Origin: Galerina marginata
Lineage: Eukaryota > Basidiomycota > Agaricomycetes > Agaricales > Galerinaceae
Direction of reading: 5' to 3'
Assembly (NCBI GenBank): GCA_023014335.1
Contig: JAECYW010000007.1
Location: 1,674,001 to 1,738,000 of the forward strand
Length of the DNA: 64,000 nt
Positions within the stretch are counted from its first letter, which is position 1, and each line of letters starts with the position of its first letter. Made by a program: the position numbers and the translations under genes. Under the pieces are notes generated by a model that was given only the letters and a program-made list of their open reading frames with translations, did no database searches and was not told the origin of the DNA. Of the stretch, positions 46,692 to 58,723 are shown one piece after another.

Positions 46692-48756
46692 ATGTTCGCT
46701 GAAGGCGATTTTCTCGCGCCTGGCCTCGTTCTCTTCGCTCTTGTTGTCTACTATGGATTACTTTGGTACAATACGTCAGGCGCACGCTTGCGCGCAAGGG
46801 GTATAAGTCTTCCTCCCGGACCAAAGCAGAAGTGGATAACCGGCAATCTGCACCAATTACCCAGAGCTGAGCCATGGCTGACCTACAAGTCGTGGTCCAA
46901 GACCTATGGTAATCTTCAGGAACGCACCTGTTTCTACACAACCTGAAAATTTTGTTTACTTCAGGGCCGATCGTGTACTTCCGGGTTTTTAAAAACAAGA
47001 CAGTCGTATTGAATTCGTCAAAAGTTGTCTTGGATCTTCTAGAGTCGCGGTCATCTATATATTCTGACAGGCCGAAAATCTGGATGGGAGGAGAGCTCGC
47101 TGGACGGAAGCGATCCGTTTTCTGGACTTCGTTTATGGATTCCCGATTTAGGTTGTTTCGAAGACTTCTCCAAAGCGGGCTTAACCCAAGAGCATCGAAG
47201 AGCTACCGGCCGATACAAATGCAGGAGACTAAAGTTCTGCTTCAAGGTCTTGCTACGTCGCCTGAAGACTTTGGCCCTCATATTAGGCGGTCAGTCTCCT
47301 TTTTACAATAATTACTATTTGCTAAATTGTAAATATAATCCGACGACACGCTAGGAACGCCGTCGCTGTTATCCTCAAAGTCGCATATGGGTACCAGGTT
47401 GCTTCAAACGACGATCCTTTGGTGCGCCATCTAGACGAAGGGTTCCAGTTGTTAGGTACTCTGATGATCCCCGGAAAATATTGGATCGAATTCTTTCCGA
47501 TATGTATGTTCTCGCGCCGCCTGCTGTTTAACACTCAGTTTACCTGATATACCGCAGTGCGATTCCTGCCGGCGTGGTTTCCTGGTGCTCATTTCAAGCG
47601 ACGTGCCTATGCAGTTGGACAAGAACTCAGCCAGATCGAAAACATCCCATTCGATTGGGCGAGGAAGGAAATTGTCTGTCCTTCATACTGCCTCCTCTGT
47701 TGTATCTGAACTGAAGTTATAACGCCGACAGGCTACCGGCGACTTCGTTGAATCGTTTACTTCAAAACTTCTCGAAGAGGAGACGGTCCTTGGCCAAAAG
47801 TCACTGGAAGACATCAAGTGGTCTGCGGCAGCGCTCTATGTCGGCGGGGGCGAGACCGTCAGTTTATTTTCATTCTGGCGTCCTAATTTTTGTTGGTTGA
47901 CACCAGCTTTCAAGACTGTCTCTGCCTTGCGGTCCTTCATATTACTCATGACACTGCACCCAGAAATCCAGAGACGAGCACAGGAGGATATCGATTCCGT
48001 CGCACCTAATCGTCTCCCTACCATTGATGACTATGAGTCGCTGCCTTATATCCGCGCCATCGTCAAAGAAACTGTACGCTGGGCTCCTGTTGCACCCGTC
48101 GGCAAGTCTCCCGCCATTCAGCTAGAATAATCCTCGTCTCTGAATTTCAAATGATTGCGTACATTACCAGGGCTGCCACACCGGGTAATGGAAGATGACA
48201 TCTACGAGAACTATTTTATTCCCAAAGGAACTAGAGTCATTGCTAATATATGGTACTGATTAACTTACTGTCAAGTCCTTGTCCGCTACTCACGGATGGA
48301 ATATTTTTAGGGCTATCACACACGACGAAGAAATATATCCAGAGTCTCATGTCTTCGACCCATCTCGTCATTTGGGCAGTACACCTCAACCAGATCCTTT
48401 TAAATTTGTCTTCGGTTTCGGAAGGAGAACTTGCCCAGGTCAGATTTCAGTTTTTCAGGTTACAAGGGATATTCTCATTACTTGTGTTACCCATAGGCGC
48501 CCATTTGGCTGAGATGTCCCTGTTCTTAAACATGGCCAGTATCTTATCTGTCTTCAAGATTTCGAAAGCTGTCGATGAAAACGGATTAGAGATTACGCCT
48601 GAAATAGCATGGATGACAGGAGCAACCATGTTCGTTTTGCTACTTCTTATCTGGAGTGACAATGCTTACTGGTATATTATTCAACCTAGGAATTTGAAAC
48701 CGTTCAAGTGCCAGATCAAGCCACGCTCAAATGAACACCTCTCATTGTTGGCATAG
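46692..48756 (+). CDS. Cytochrome P450 monooxygenase
   Basis: Ten exons: 46692-46908, 46965-47289, 47355-47503, 47558-47673, 47732-47857, 47915-48101, 48171-48252, 48311-48438, 48497-48629, 48690-48756; 509 residues. An N-terminal membrane anchor (LVLFALVVYYGLLWY) is followed by the Pro-rich hinge LPPGPKQKW, the I-helix AAALYVGGGETTVS (near residue 310), the K-helix ExxR in KETVRWAP, FDPSRHL, and the heme loop FGFGRRTCPGAH with the Cys ligand near 442. It looks like the large microsomal P450 class of mushrooms (CYP5144/CYP64-like in appearance); substrate unknown. Intron 48102-48170 starts GCAAGT, a GC-AG intron. The last intron (48630-48689, 60 nt) is stop-free and in frame. Confidence 0.93.
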
Positions 48757-49032
48757 CTTCGCAATGTGAAAAGCCTCGAAATTAAGATATACGAAGATAA
48801 CATATATAGCAGGACTTCAGTTTGAGAATGATGTATCATCTGAAATGGGAGATAGATGGAAGGATGAAGAATATGACAGGATGAGCAAGGATGGTAAGAA
48901 GTTTACAGGTACGGGCATGGAGCGGAGAATTAAGGATATGAACATAGGGTAGGAAAATTGGAATATAGGTACTGCATGCACTGCCAAGTCACATGTCACA
49001 CAGGAAAGCGGCAAGAGACTGCGGATCCGAAT

Positions 49033-50400
49033 TCATGCATTTGGGATAAACTTCCTCTCCTCGGCTTCCAAAGTAATTTCGACCTTCGGCGGCGATTCTT
49101 TCGCTTTTGAGAATACAATTGCTTTACGTTTCTTCGACGTCACGGTCCGGGCACTTGGGCAAAGACCCTTTGTGCTAAGATCACAAACATCACATCTTGG
49201 ACTTGAAGAAACGCATATGACCTGTGATACAATTGTTGAGCACTTGTGCAGCGGCAAATATGTAAAACGATGCTTGCCTGGCCAAAACCCACCATCATGT
49301 GGTTGATATCACCGTACAGTTCCTGAGGTAGCCAGAATTCCAAGTTTCGCCTGTTCAAGGTGTGTAGGTAAGTTAAAATACTTTTAGAGAGGTAGATCAA
49401 GTACCTAGTGTCCTCAGGTGTTTTTGTTTTGGGGTCATGCCACCCCAGGAGGTTGGTGATTCTATGAACATGTACATCCACACCAATTCCATCATACCTG
49501 TTTTGAATTTAATGTTAAGTGAACAAGACATGCGTAAAATCACACCGACTCACTTGTTCCATGCTATTTGGAGGGTTAAATACGCCATTTTGGGGCCGAC
49601 TCCTGGCAATGAACAAAGCTTGTCCGCAGTATTGGGCACGTCCGAGTTAAACTCGTCCCGTAACTTTTTGGCAGCAGCCTGCAGATAGCTATTTGAAGGA
49701 GGAAGATCAGCAAAGAATCCAGCTTCATCCTTGACACTTACACTGTCTTCTTTCTCCAGTAACCGACTGAAGCAATGGCCTCGGAGATGACGTCGGCAGG
49801 AGCTGCTATCATAGCCTCGATGGATATGCTACCTCCCAGAGCAGTTCTGAGTTTGGCCATGGCTGCGAATTGGACGATATCTGTAGTTTGTGACGATAGC
49901 ATCAAAGAGACAAGTGTAGAATATCGTCGGTTCTACAATGGATGTCAACTAGGAACATAAATGCAATGCCTTTAACTTACCCTAGGATCAGACTCCTCCA
50001 TTTGAGCCCGCTGACACCCCATGGTATCCACAGGGGCTTCGAAACGCGACCTCATTTCCTTAATGATGCCATACGTTTCTCGCCAATTCGCCGGAACTTT
50101 TGGCACAGATTTGACCTTCTTAGGACTCTTAGCATTGGTAGCCTTCGGCGTGGACGTCATTGAACCAGCTCCTACATCGGGTTTCAATGTTTGAGACGCG
50201 CTTTTCTTGGGAGTTTTCGGTACGAACTTCAGGTCTTCCATATCAACAATTACAGCTTCCGATTTAACCTCGGTTTTAACACGTTTGGAACGACGCGGCG
50301 ATTCCTCCAGGGCTGCTGGCTCGAATAAAGTAACTTGGGGGTTGAATTCGCTAATCCGTGACGTTAACTGGGTCGTTCGACTCCTCTTAGTGTTGGACAT
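49033..50400 (-). CDS. NTH1: Endonuclease III homologue (DNA base-excision repair glycosylase/AP lyase)
   Basis: Six exons in transcript order: 50400-49981, 49932-49742, 49688-49554, 49497-49405, 49350-49278, 49221-49033; 366 residues. After a basic N-terminal region come [16 protein letters not shown], the helix-hairpin-helix LPGVGPKMA with the catalytic Lys, [17 protein letters not shown] with the catalytic Asp, and a four-Cys [4Fe-4S] loop (C-x6-C-x2-C-x7-C, in [11 protein letters not shown]…LC). It removes oxidised pyrimidines and nicks the strand, in nucleus and/or mitochondria. The last intron begins GCAAGC (GC-AG type). The frame stays open upstream through an ATG at 50604, inside the neighbouring transposon, so a 68-residue longer form is possible; the ATG at 50400 is the conservative start. 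Confidence 0.92.
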
Positions 50401-50533
50401 TGGCAAGAAGGTGCGAAGATTTTTGACAGGGAAGAAAAGATGAAAAATATTGTCTGAAGAGGCTGAAAGTTGGCTGAAAGGCAAGGTTTGATGATGAGGC
50501 GAAGAATTGCGGTGGTAGTTGTGTCCGGGGTAT

Positions 50534-50541
50534 TTGCTAAC
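50534..50541. repeat. Target-site duplication, left copy
   Basis: TTGCTAAC, directly abutting the left terminal inverted repeat and identical to 58901-58908. The identity can be read as 10 bp (TTTGCTAACA) if the inverted repeat is taken to begin at GGACC. Confidence 0.85.
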
Positions 50542-50575
50542 AGGACCCCGGTTTATATCAGAAAAGGTCTGATCC
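50542..50575 (+). repeat. Left terminal inverted repeat
   Basis: Starts AGGACCCCGGTTTATATC and pairs with the reverse complement of 58867-58900, matching at about 30 of 34 positions. Confidence 0.85.
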
Positions 50576-50590
50576 CGAACATGGGGTTTT

Positions 50591-50704
50591 TGTCCGGACG
50601 CCATTTTGTAGATTTTGTCCGGATCGAACCCGGCCTAACCTCAAAACTTGGGGGTTTGTCCGGGCTGCCAGATGAGGGTATTTTTCCGCCAAAATCTGTC
50701 CGGA
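50591..50704 (+). repeat. Left subterminal TGTCCGGA repeat array
   Basis: Copies at 50591, 50616, 50657 (last base changed, TGTCCGGG) and 50697. The core TCCGGA is palindromic. Subterminal arrays of this kind are usually transposase-binding sites. Confidence 0.7.
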
Positions 50705-50843
50705 TCGGCGGATCTGGCCCTTTCAGGCGGTAAAAAATGACCTAGGCTCCCGCAAACGTTGCAGGGAGCTTAACAGGGCTCAGAGAAGGTGCAAAGATAC
50801 GAAAAAATAACAATTGAGCAACGAAAATGTTCTAGTGCATAGG

Positions 50844-51026
50844 CTAGTCTGCTAAATCTAAATCACTGTCCCCACTGCCCCGTTTTTTTGACAACTTTAG
50901 CGCGGCTGTGAGCTCCTTTTGACCATCCCGCAAGGCTCGATAACGTTCAAGATCTTCCAATGACAATTCAACCTGAGATGCAGATACTTGTTCAGCAGAA
51001 ATCTTGGTGTCAATGAGGCAAAGAAA
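50844..51026 (-). CDS. Orphan coding-like exon inside the transposon
   Basis: From a consensus acceptor (CACTCCAG) a 60-residue frame with clear protein-like, amphipathic character (SLEDLERYRALRDGQKELTA, ending SGDSDLDLAD) runs to a TAG. It has no ATG. A TATA box lies 36-46 bp upstream on the same strand. It may be the last exon of an unrecognised second element gene, a 3' exon of the transposase, or a decayed small gene. Confidence 0.4.
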   Translation of the reverse strand, partial: FLCLIDTKISAEQVSASQVELSLEDLERYRALRDGQKELTAALKLSKKRGSGDSDLDLAD

Positions 51027-51061
51027 CTGGAGTGACGAAAGCAGAAGGAATTGTTACGAGT

Positions 51062-51072
51062 CCTATTTATAG
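51062..51072 (-). promoter_or_regulatory. TATA box pointing out of the transposon toward NTH1
   Basis: CTATAAATAGG on the minus strand, near-consensus. Transcription from here would cross the orphan exon and left terminal repeat and could enter NTH1, 660 bp away. Confidence 0.45.
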
Positions 51073-52722
51073 GGCTCGTTCTTTTATTCTCTCGACCCAG
51101 CCAAATTTTTGGCCTTGTTACGCTCATTTAGCCGGCAATGGCCGGAGTCTATTTTTAGTTTGCTTCTATTTCCGTCATCGTTGGTGTTCGACCGCTCTCA
51201 CCACCGTTCACTTTTTCCATCCCACCAGTTTCTTCTACATGCCCTTGACCACGTCCAGGATTGTTCAGAGCGCCCCTCCCCTCCATTAAGGCATGTGAGC
51301 CGGAAGTTGAAGGATTTTGGGTTGGGCAAATAGCAATTCACCGGGTATGTCGCGAAAACGACCCACACTGCAGCTAACCCACACCTCGCAAGTCACCACA
51401 TCCCAGCGCCGGACAGCAGATCGCCATTGTATAACACCCCGCGTTTGTCGCCACGTCACAGCAAAGACATCTGGATACTGGCCAGATGTCCTCGCATAAG
51501 CAAAGTACTTACCCGCCGCGCAGGTCTCTGGCAGGTAGCGGCACGCAACAAGACCATGTATCCACGCGTAAACCCACCACGTCGGTGGATGGGTACACCG
51601 ACTCGCCTCGACTGGACACAGTGCCAGTGCCGTCGCCCTCCTACGTCATCGAAGCGGTGGCGCTGTGCGACCGTTGCCTTCATCTGCGTCGACATGGCTA
51701 ATGCAGGTTTGAGTCCGCCTCGTCAACCACTGCTGATGTGCTTGACCTCCCTGACCTCGTCGACGTGGCCACGGCGGTCACACTTCCACCACCACCCCCT
51801 CGACGTTGAGGGGGCAGACTGATTTGCGGTGAGTTAGTTGTTTCTATTCCTTTCCTTTCCCATATTCGACTAACCTCCGCGCAGCGACAATACATGCCGC
51901 AGGTGGAAATGTAGGTGGCTGCGATTGCAAGTCGGGAGAGAAGGTGGGTCGATGATGGTCGAAGGTGGTCGAACAGTCATTGAAATGTCGAAGTCGCGAG
52001 TTTGATGTGGGCTGGAAATGAGGTGAGCAACGCTTCAACGAGGGTATGGTGTGTTACTTACCTTGTTGATCCAAAAGCCCCCAAAACCTTCAAGTTGTCT
52101 TGACGGCATCGTTCTTTTTCTTCCCCGATCTCCAGCGCTGCTGCGCCGCTCTCCAGTCCCCACCCCACATGCCAAGTTCCAACAGCCTTCCTCCCAATAT
52201 CCACGGTCGTCCTCGCCTGCCTAACGCCTTTGACACCCGCTCTCATCTCCTCGCTTGTTCATTCATGTGGCCCAACGACCACGATCATTTTCTTGCTGAG
52301 CGCTCGCGACCCGAGACAATGTTTGGGTTCCGAATTTCCAACCTTCGGGTAGCACCGCAGGCGGAACGGTCAAACTAACTCTTCCCCCCGCCCTCGACAC
52401 GTCGGACCAACGGGGCAGTCATCCAGGATACCTTGCGAGCACTCGGCGAGCGGAGGTGCGATGCACTTTGTGTCGTTGTCGTCTTGTGCAGCCAAACATG
52501 AACCCTCCAACAAGTGTTACCCTGGGCTTCCTGCCAGTCCATGTCCAAAGTGAACATTGAGCAACCTTACAACGGGTTTTGCAGCTGCCCTCCCTTCCTC
52601 TTAAGTTTATTTTCCTTTAATGTAATTGTACTGTTAATATATGATTATCGCAACCATATGCTCTAAAAAAGCAACCTATTCGACCGCCGAGCGATTCGCT
52701 CTACTGTAGCCTCTGTGCATTT
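51073..52722. other. Transposon interior without an identified gene
   Basis: Several frames of 60-130 codons lie on the plus strand at 51344-52378, one of them Ser/Pro/Thr-rich (PTTSVDGYTDSPRLDTVP). I could not join them into a convincing gene. An accessory gene with many introns remains possible. Confidence 0.35.
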
Positions 52723-55700
52723 CTACCTAGATTGCGGGATGTAAAATAAAATAAAAAGTGGGGGGGCTCGTACATGCCATGCCGCGCAATGGCCTACAAA
52801 ACAAGTTTTGTTTGAAAGATTGCCGTCGCATCTGGAACTGATCGGAATTGTCGAGCAAGGCGGTACTGGAAAAGCTGAACGGCGAGGTACGAAACTGCTG
52901 CGATGCTTGATGACTCCGTGACTGCAGAATGTTTCCCATTCTTCCCACCAGTTTTCGAGTACAGGGCAATGACTAGGTTGTCCGATCAGTAATAGGTAGC
53001 AGCTCGAGAAACCTTGACAGTTACCATGTCCAAGCATAACACCATTTGCTGTTAAGATAAATCCAAAGTCGCCGATTTGAAGTGGTCGGATCAAGGTTAT
53101 CCGTGCATCGGTAAGCTCTGGCAATCTGGGCACTCGAGATTTTACGAAAAGTGTCTTGCGACGGGTGGCGGCCTAATGCGATAATGAATACAAGTTATGG
53201 GCAATATTTAACTAGAAGCCAAAGAATGATAGACGCACCAGTTTTGCGACAGTCGCAGCTGCAGCTGCAGCATTTGCAGCATTTCCACCCGCAAGGTCAG
53301 CTGCCGTGACGCCGTCAATAATCCCTCCTCGACCACCAGGGGCAGGTTCTCGTGGCCCGTTTTTCCATCGCTCATCCCGCAGTTTCCCAGTGCCAGCTGC
53401 CTTCTCATCCTGCGACTCCTTCAGCGCCTGATGAAATTCGCGTATGACCTGGCTGCGCATGGTGCCGTTCGCTGACTTGAACTTCATGGTCCGAACGCCA
53501 GAGGCTGCCTGCTTCGTTTGGTGTTGCCGCCTCATGCTTATCAGCATCTCAAAGTCGAGGTCGTCATATTGGATAGATCCATGACCAAGGGGTCGAGTTG
53601 GTGCATCGGCAGTTTTCAGAGGAGGTAGAGTCTCATACAACTCGGCGACGTGACGGATATGAGCATATTCGTCTGCAATAACTTCTTCCAGTTCATCGTC
53701 ATTGACTTCAGCAAAGCTTTTTCTGTCAAAGCAAATGTTTAGTGAAGTAAGAACAAAGTAAACAGATAAACGAACACTATGGCAACTTCTTCCGCGGCTA
53801 TGGCCAGTGCTGCAGAGGTCAGGTTCAAGCACTTTTGATCGATCTTATGACTACGTGAGATGGGACTTTTTTCTTCTTCATCCAAGATCTGCTGTAGCCG
53901 TTCAGCCTCCCCAAGATCATCATCATCATCCGACTCTTCGGCTTCCGAATCCAACTCGAGAAAATCCAACTCGTCATCGAACCATGAACGCACGCCAGGA
54001 AGCCAGACAGTTGGTTGGACATATTGCGGTTGATGTAGAATAACGGGGTTGACACCAAGCAAGGCAACCAAACTATCAGCCTCTTGTGCTGCACTTTCTG
54101 CAAGAGCAGTGATCTCTGCATCGGTCGGGTAGGTAGATAACACCGCCAAGTCAAGGCCTTCATTGTCAAAGTAAGTGTGTGAATATCCCGCTGCGCGAGC
54201 CTTTCCGTTAGATGATTTTCCACGGAGGACAGCCTGGTGTAGTTTGATTCGAAGTTTAGGGATCATGTAGATGAAGTCGAGGAATGTGAAGTCCTTGACT
54301 ACTTGGCGAGCTTCTCCGAATACATGTTCACAGGCTTCACTCGAATGTAGGTGGAGGAGCAGAGCAACTGGGCCAGGGACATGGTCACGATGGATGATGA
54401 TAAGACCAATCAGACCTTCGATGATGATGCGAAGTATGTCGTTTGCCTCTCGAGAAATAAAGTATTGATCCTTTCGGTAGCCGCAGCGTTGTAGAAAGGC
54501 CTCCCAAGAGTCAAGGAAATAACGAGCACGAAGGGCCAATTTGATACGTTCAGAATGTGTCATGCTTCGGTTTTGGTATGCGTCGATTAATTCCCCAAAT
54601 ACAAATAGATAGACGATCTCGCCGACATAATCAGGATGATGGTCTGCGAGGTACTTGAGGACATCCGCTGAAAAAAGTCGAACCGCAGCATTGTCGTCCT
54701 GGCGATCGACTTTCGTAACGTCTCGGCTGAATAATGGGGTGTCGGCTCCCTGTGCAATGTGAGCGATGTGTCGATAAATTGAAACAAAATTGCCAAATGT
54801 TAGCAACCTGGCTCCAGAGAATAAGTTGTTCCGCATCGTCTTGAGGGCATGCTTTGAATCTTGAACCATGCAAATGACTTGGCCACGGTAAACACCAAAT
54901 TCGACGATGGTGGGAGCGCAGCCAGGACGAGGGTTTTTAATGGTATAACGTCTTCGGGATGTCTGGTCCAAAAAGAGCCGTTGGACTGCTCGTTCAACTT
55001 CCGTTCCGTCGCAGGCGTAAGATACAACACGGATTCCTTTGTCGATCAACCCATCCAGAACCTTGAGGAGGAGAACAAGAAGGGCTGGGGCATCCATTGA
55101 ATTGCCTATTGGGAGGGCAGCAACTATGATAGGGCTAATCTTTGGCGCAGGAATCGACAAACACCATAATCGGACCTGTACACGACTTATTAAATAGGAA
55201 TGTGACAAGAAAGACTGTACGTACCTTGGTTGCTTTATCTGCCTTTGCAAGTTCAATAGCCTCCTTGACAGAATCGGGATCTGCAACTTCCATAGGGCCA
55301 TTTGTTCCACCGACAAGGTAATAAGATTCCCGCTCTGCATCCCAAAAGAGGCGGTAGGTTGCGAAAAGTTTTGTGTCATCACAACTGAGCGATACCGGGC
55401 CATCGTAGTCTAAAGCAGCCAGATAGTCGGCTACCATGTCGAAACTTCGGGGTAATATATCCGTAGGAAAACGCGGTTGACGGGCTTCTTTTTGTCTAAG
55501 AAAAGAGTCAGACAAGAGACGGTACAACAAAAATGAACTGTACCGTAGGTTCCGTTCTGTTGGCATTGGGAGGTATTCCCTCAGAGCATTATACGCGCGT
55601 GGACTGTGTGTCCGCATGATGTGGCACATTTCCTCCCATGCCGGTGCATAGTAGAAGTTTTGCATTCGAACACCACGTTCCTCCCTTTCATGTTTGGTGA

Positions 55701-58445
55701 CCATGGCTTCAAGAAGACCATTGAATACTTCGTTGTTGTATTTACCGCTCAGAGCACCCTTTGCATATCGCACGAAGGGGCTTGACTTGGCGTTCTACAG
55801 AAAGCCTGCTCAGTGGTTGGGATAAAAAATAGAGCGATAATCGTACCTCATCTTCAACAAGTTCTCGAACTCCAATAGTACGAGCAAATATCTGGCCTAG
55901 TAATGGATTTCTAAAACGACGGTTGATGAAAATGAAGTTCTTATCAGAGGGAATTGGGCGACGAAGAGCATTTTTGAATGCTTTGCTCTGAAGAACTGTG
56001 TGACAATCTAAGCAGGGCTTGGGGCGTTTTCCGGCACCTGATCGGTCAGCCACCTTCTTTTGACACGAGGTTGAGAAAACACGCAAGTTGGCATGGTCGT
56101 TCCTCCACTTCCATTCGTGCATCTGGGTGTCGACAACCTTTTGCTTATTCGTCTTGAACTTGAGCTTGCTGAAAAGCTTGTTGAAGAGATCTTTCGCGAT
56201 TGCAGGCAATGACCTTCCACCTCCTCCAAGAGCTCCCGTACGCTTCAAGTACTGCACGACCTTGGGATTATCCGCCTCCGTTATTCCAGGACATGGCACT
56301 TCGGGCTGTGGTTTGGCTTCCTTCTCGACTCCTTTTTCTGATCTTGCTGACCGCTTGATGAAACCCATAGCAAAGAGACTTGGGGTTTTCAGTTTAGGAC
56401 CCGGCTTCGATGCCATCCTTTCCGCGCACTCTCCCAAGTGATCCTTCCACCGTACAAAGTCGTAAGGTTCTTTAACTCTAACAGGTGTGCCACAAATAGA
56501 GTGGCGAGCTACTGTAAACTCGTTTTCTGGAAACTCTGCCTCAGGATCGGTTCCCAGGACCTTATTTTTCCATTTTTGATATTTTTCTGGATCGATTTCG
56601 AATGTTCCATCTGCCAACTTTTGACGGAGTGCTCTCGAGGCGACTGCCGATTTGCTCGTACCCTCGCCGGGTTTGATGTATTTCCTTGCCGGCTGCTTGT
56701 CGTTTTCAGAGCAGTAGCTCGAGCCACTATCGGAATCGCTCAAATCGTCTCTGGTGCGCTTGAAGTGCGCTTTTGCTGTCGCAATCGGGTGCTTGAACCA
56801 ACTTGGTAATTTGGTGGGTTTGGAGAATGGTAGATTAACAGCATTATCTGCTTTGATTTCTTGATCCAAAGTAGAGTCGTTTTCCCAAAGACTCGAAGCT
56901 GGATAGTCGGATTCTGAGGTCGCAAAATTGCTTCCTATTGTACCAGCCATGCTAACATCGTCATCTCCAATATCGCGTTCATCACCGCTGGCTGAGTCTG
57001 TTTCTGACTCGGAATTATAATCAGGTGGTGGTTGTGAATTGGGAAGGGGGTTGAGTAGTTCAGAAATGGTGAGACCTGTGCGATGTTGAGGGTCAGCCGT
57101 GGCATCCAAGTTCATGCGAGGATCTGATGAGGTTGAAGTTCCGTCGGCGAGGGCTTTCTGTGCTAATGCAAAGCGGATGAACCATGACAGCCTTTCTGAA
57201 ACTGCTTGCTCTGTGCTCCAGAGCGGCTTATCAAGAACAGCGTGGGAGATGGTATTTGCGGTGATGATTGGACAGGAGTACGCGTCTTCCTGTACGGCAT
57301 GTGGGAGCATATTCCCCTGATTCTTGAATCGCTGTCCAAAGTTCTGCTTTAGCCATGCTTGCAAAAGCGATACAAACTTTGTTGGGGCTCCGGAACCACC
57401 CCCGATCTTGTACAGTGAATCTCCTGTATAGCAAAGAACATATGTTAACTCTGGACATGGGGCAGATCTCGACTCTCAAATAAACCGGCCCTGGGGACTG
57501 TGACTTACCAAACGAAAATGTCCGTCGTTTGAAGTCAATTGAGCCAGCTATCCAATGGCTGCTATTGACATGAAGTGGGAAATACAGCCGCTCCAGAAGC
57601 TGTTCTTTAGCCTGGCTTGCGAAATTCTGCAGATATCTCTGGGATTCGGTTGCCTTCTCGTGAACTCTGCTTATCTCGAGAGCAAAAGAAAGGCTTGCGA
57701 CTTGGATCTTGCTTTTGGGGCTCCGTGACAATTCAGCGGCCAATTCTTCCATCATCATATTGATATGTTCGTCAGAAAGCCAGATTGTCCCAAGCAATTT
57801 TGCAAGGTGCAGTGTTGTGGTGTTTCGTCTGCAGTAAGACATTTCGGAATTCCAAGCGAGTGATCCAAGCAATTGACGGGCTTGTTGAATTAGTTCCAGC
57901 GATGTCTTGCCCTTGGATTTGCTTCCTTCTCGATCTAACCACAAGCCACCTGCCTTCCAAAGAGCTTGGATTTCATGGCACTGCGCAACCTCTCTCCAGA
58001 AAGAAATTATCCATAATGGAAGACGGTCAGTCCCGTCGTTAAAGCGTTGGTCCACCACTGACTTCGCACCGTCAAGCCAGGCCTGACCATAAATGACTTC
58101 AAGGCGATTGATGAATTCTGGAGAAGGGACTGGTCGTGATACTAAGACACTGTTGTCGGCAGTCGGCTCATCGCGACTAAACCAGGTGCTTGTCTTGCTG
58201 GAAATAATCTCCGATGACAGCCTTGGTAGCTTGAATGCAAGGAACTCGGCAACTGATAAATTTGGATGGGGTAGCTGGGCTCGACGGACAAAATCTTCAG
58301 GTATCTTGAGGGATGCATTCTTTGCCGATGTGACATAGCCTGGAAGGTTTGCCCAGTCGTACTTTCTACCTCTTCCTATCCATTCTTTTTCGTCAAATAG
58401 TTCGTCGTCATCAACTTCAATCACTGTGCCTTGGGAAGTAGCCAT
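52723..58445 (-). CDS. Transposon protein: N-terminal Ulp1-like protease fused to P-element-like DDE transposase
   Basis: Six exons in transcript order: 58445-57509, 57423-55847, 55794-55225, 55175-53776, 53722-53239, 53172-52723; 1,805 residues, all phases consistent. Residues about 200-420 are Ulp1/C48-like: His297 (NSSHW), Asp314 (FSFGDSL), Gln357 and Cys363 (QEDAYSCPIITANTI). A long acidic, charged linker and a Cys/His-containing region (CQKKVA…PCLDCH) follow. The C-terminal half has SLSCDDTKLF (Asp977/978), VSYACDGTEVERA (Asp1084), DSKHALKTMRNNLFSGAR, like the D..H..K..RNNL motif of P-element/THAP9 proteins, and SSEACEHVFGEAR (Glu1311). The protease role (SUMO removal or polyprotein processing) is inferred. 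The last exon is the least certain part. Confidence 0.82.
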
Positions 58446-58723
58446 AATAAGTGAGAAGTTTCCCAAACTGAGGCGTAGGAAGCAATGTCAGGACAGGGCT
58501 GGACAGGGAAATCGATGAGGAAAAGGTAGTAAAATAAAATAAATACAATATATTTTGCGCATACAGGTTATCGACCATAAGTCCACAATTTCAACAAGAT
58601 AACACGTGCAAAATAGAGACGTCGCAAGAAAATGTTTTACCGACATGTGGCTTGAACATCGCCCCTCGTACAATTCTCCAAGGGCTAGGACGACCTACCT
58701 TTGACCACTCCACCATGGGACTT
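58446..58723. promoter_or_regulatory. Upstream region of the transposase gene
   Basis: AT-rich stretch between the start codon and the right subterminal array, presumably the promoter and 5' UTR. Confidence 0.45.

Noticed and set aside
50618..50640. tRNA B-box-like GGTTCGATCC on the minus strand
   Set aside because: No matching A-box or cloverleaf around it; it belongs to the transposon's subterminal repeat region.
52723..58445. Assignment of the transposon to the KDZ (Kyakuja-Dileera-Zisupton) group on the basis of its Ulp1 domain
   Set aside because: I do not see the KDZ transposase signature motifs or its associated Cys clusters; the RNNL and EHVFGEAR motifs point to a P-like core instead. 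Left open pending profile searches.
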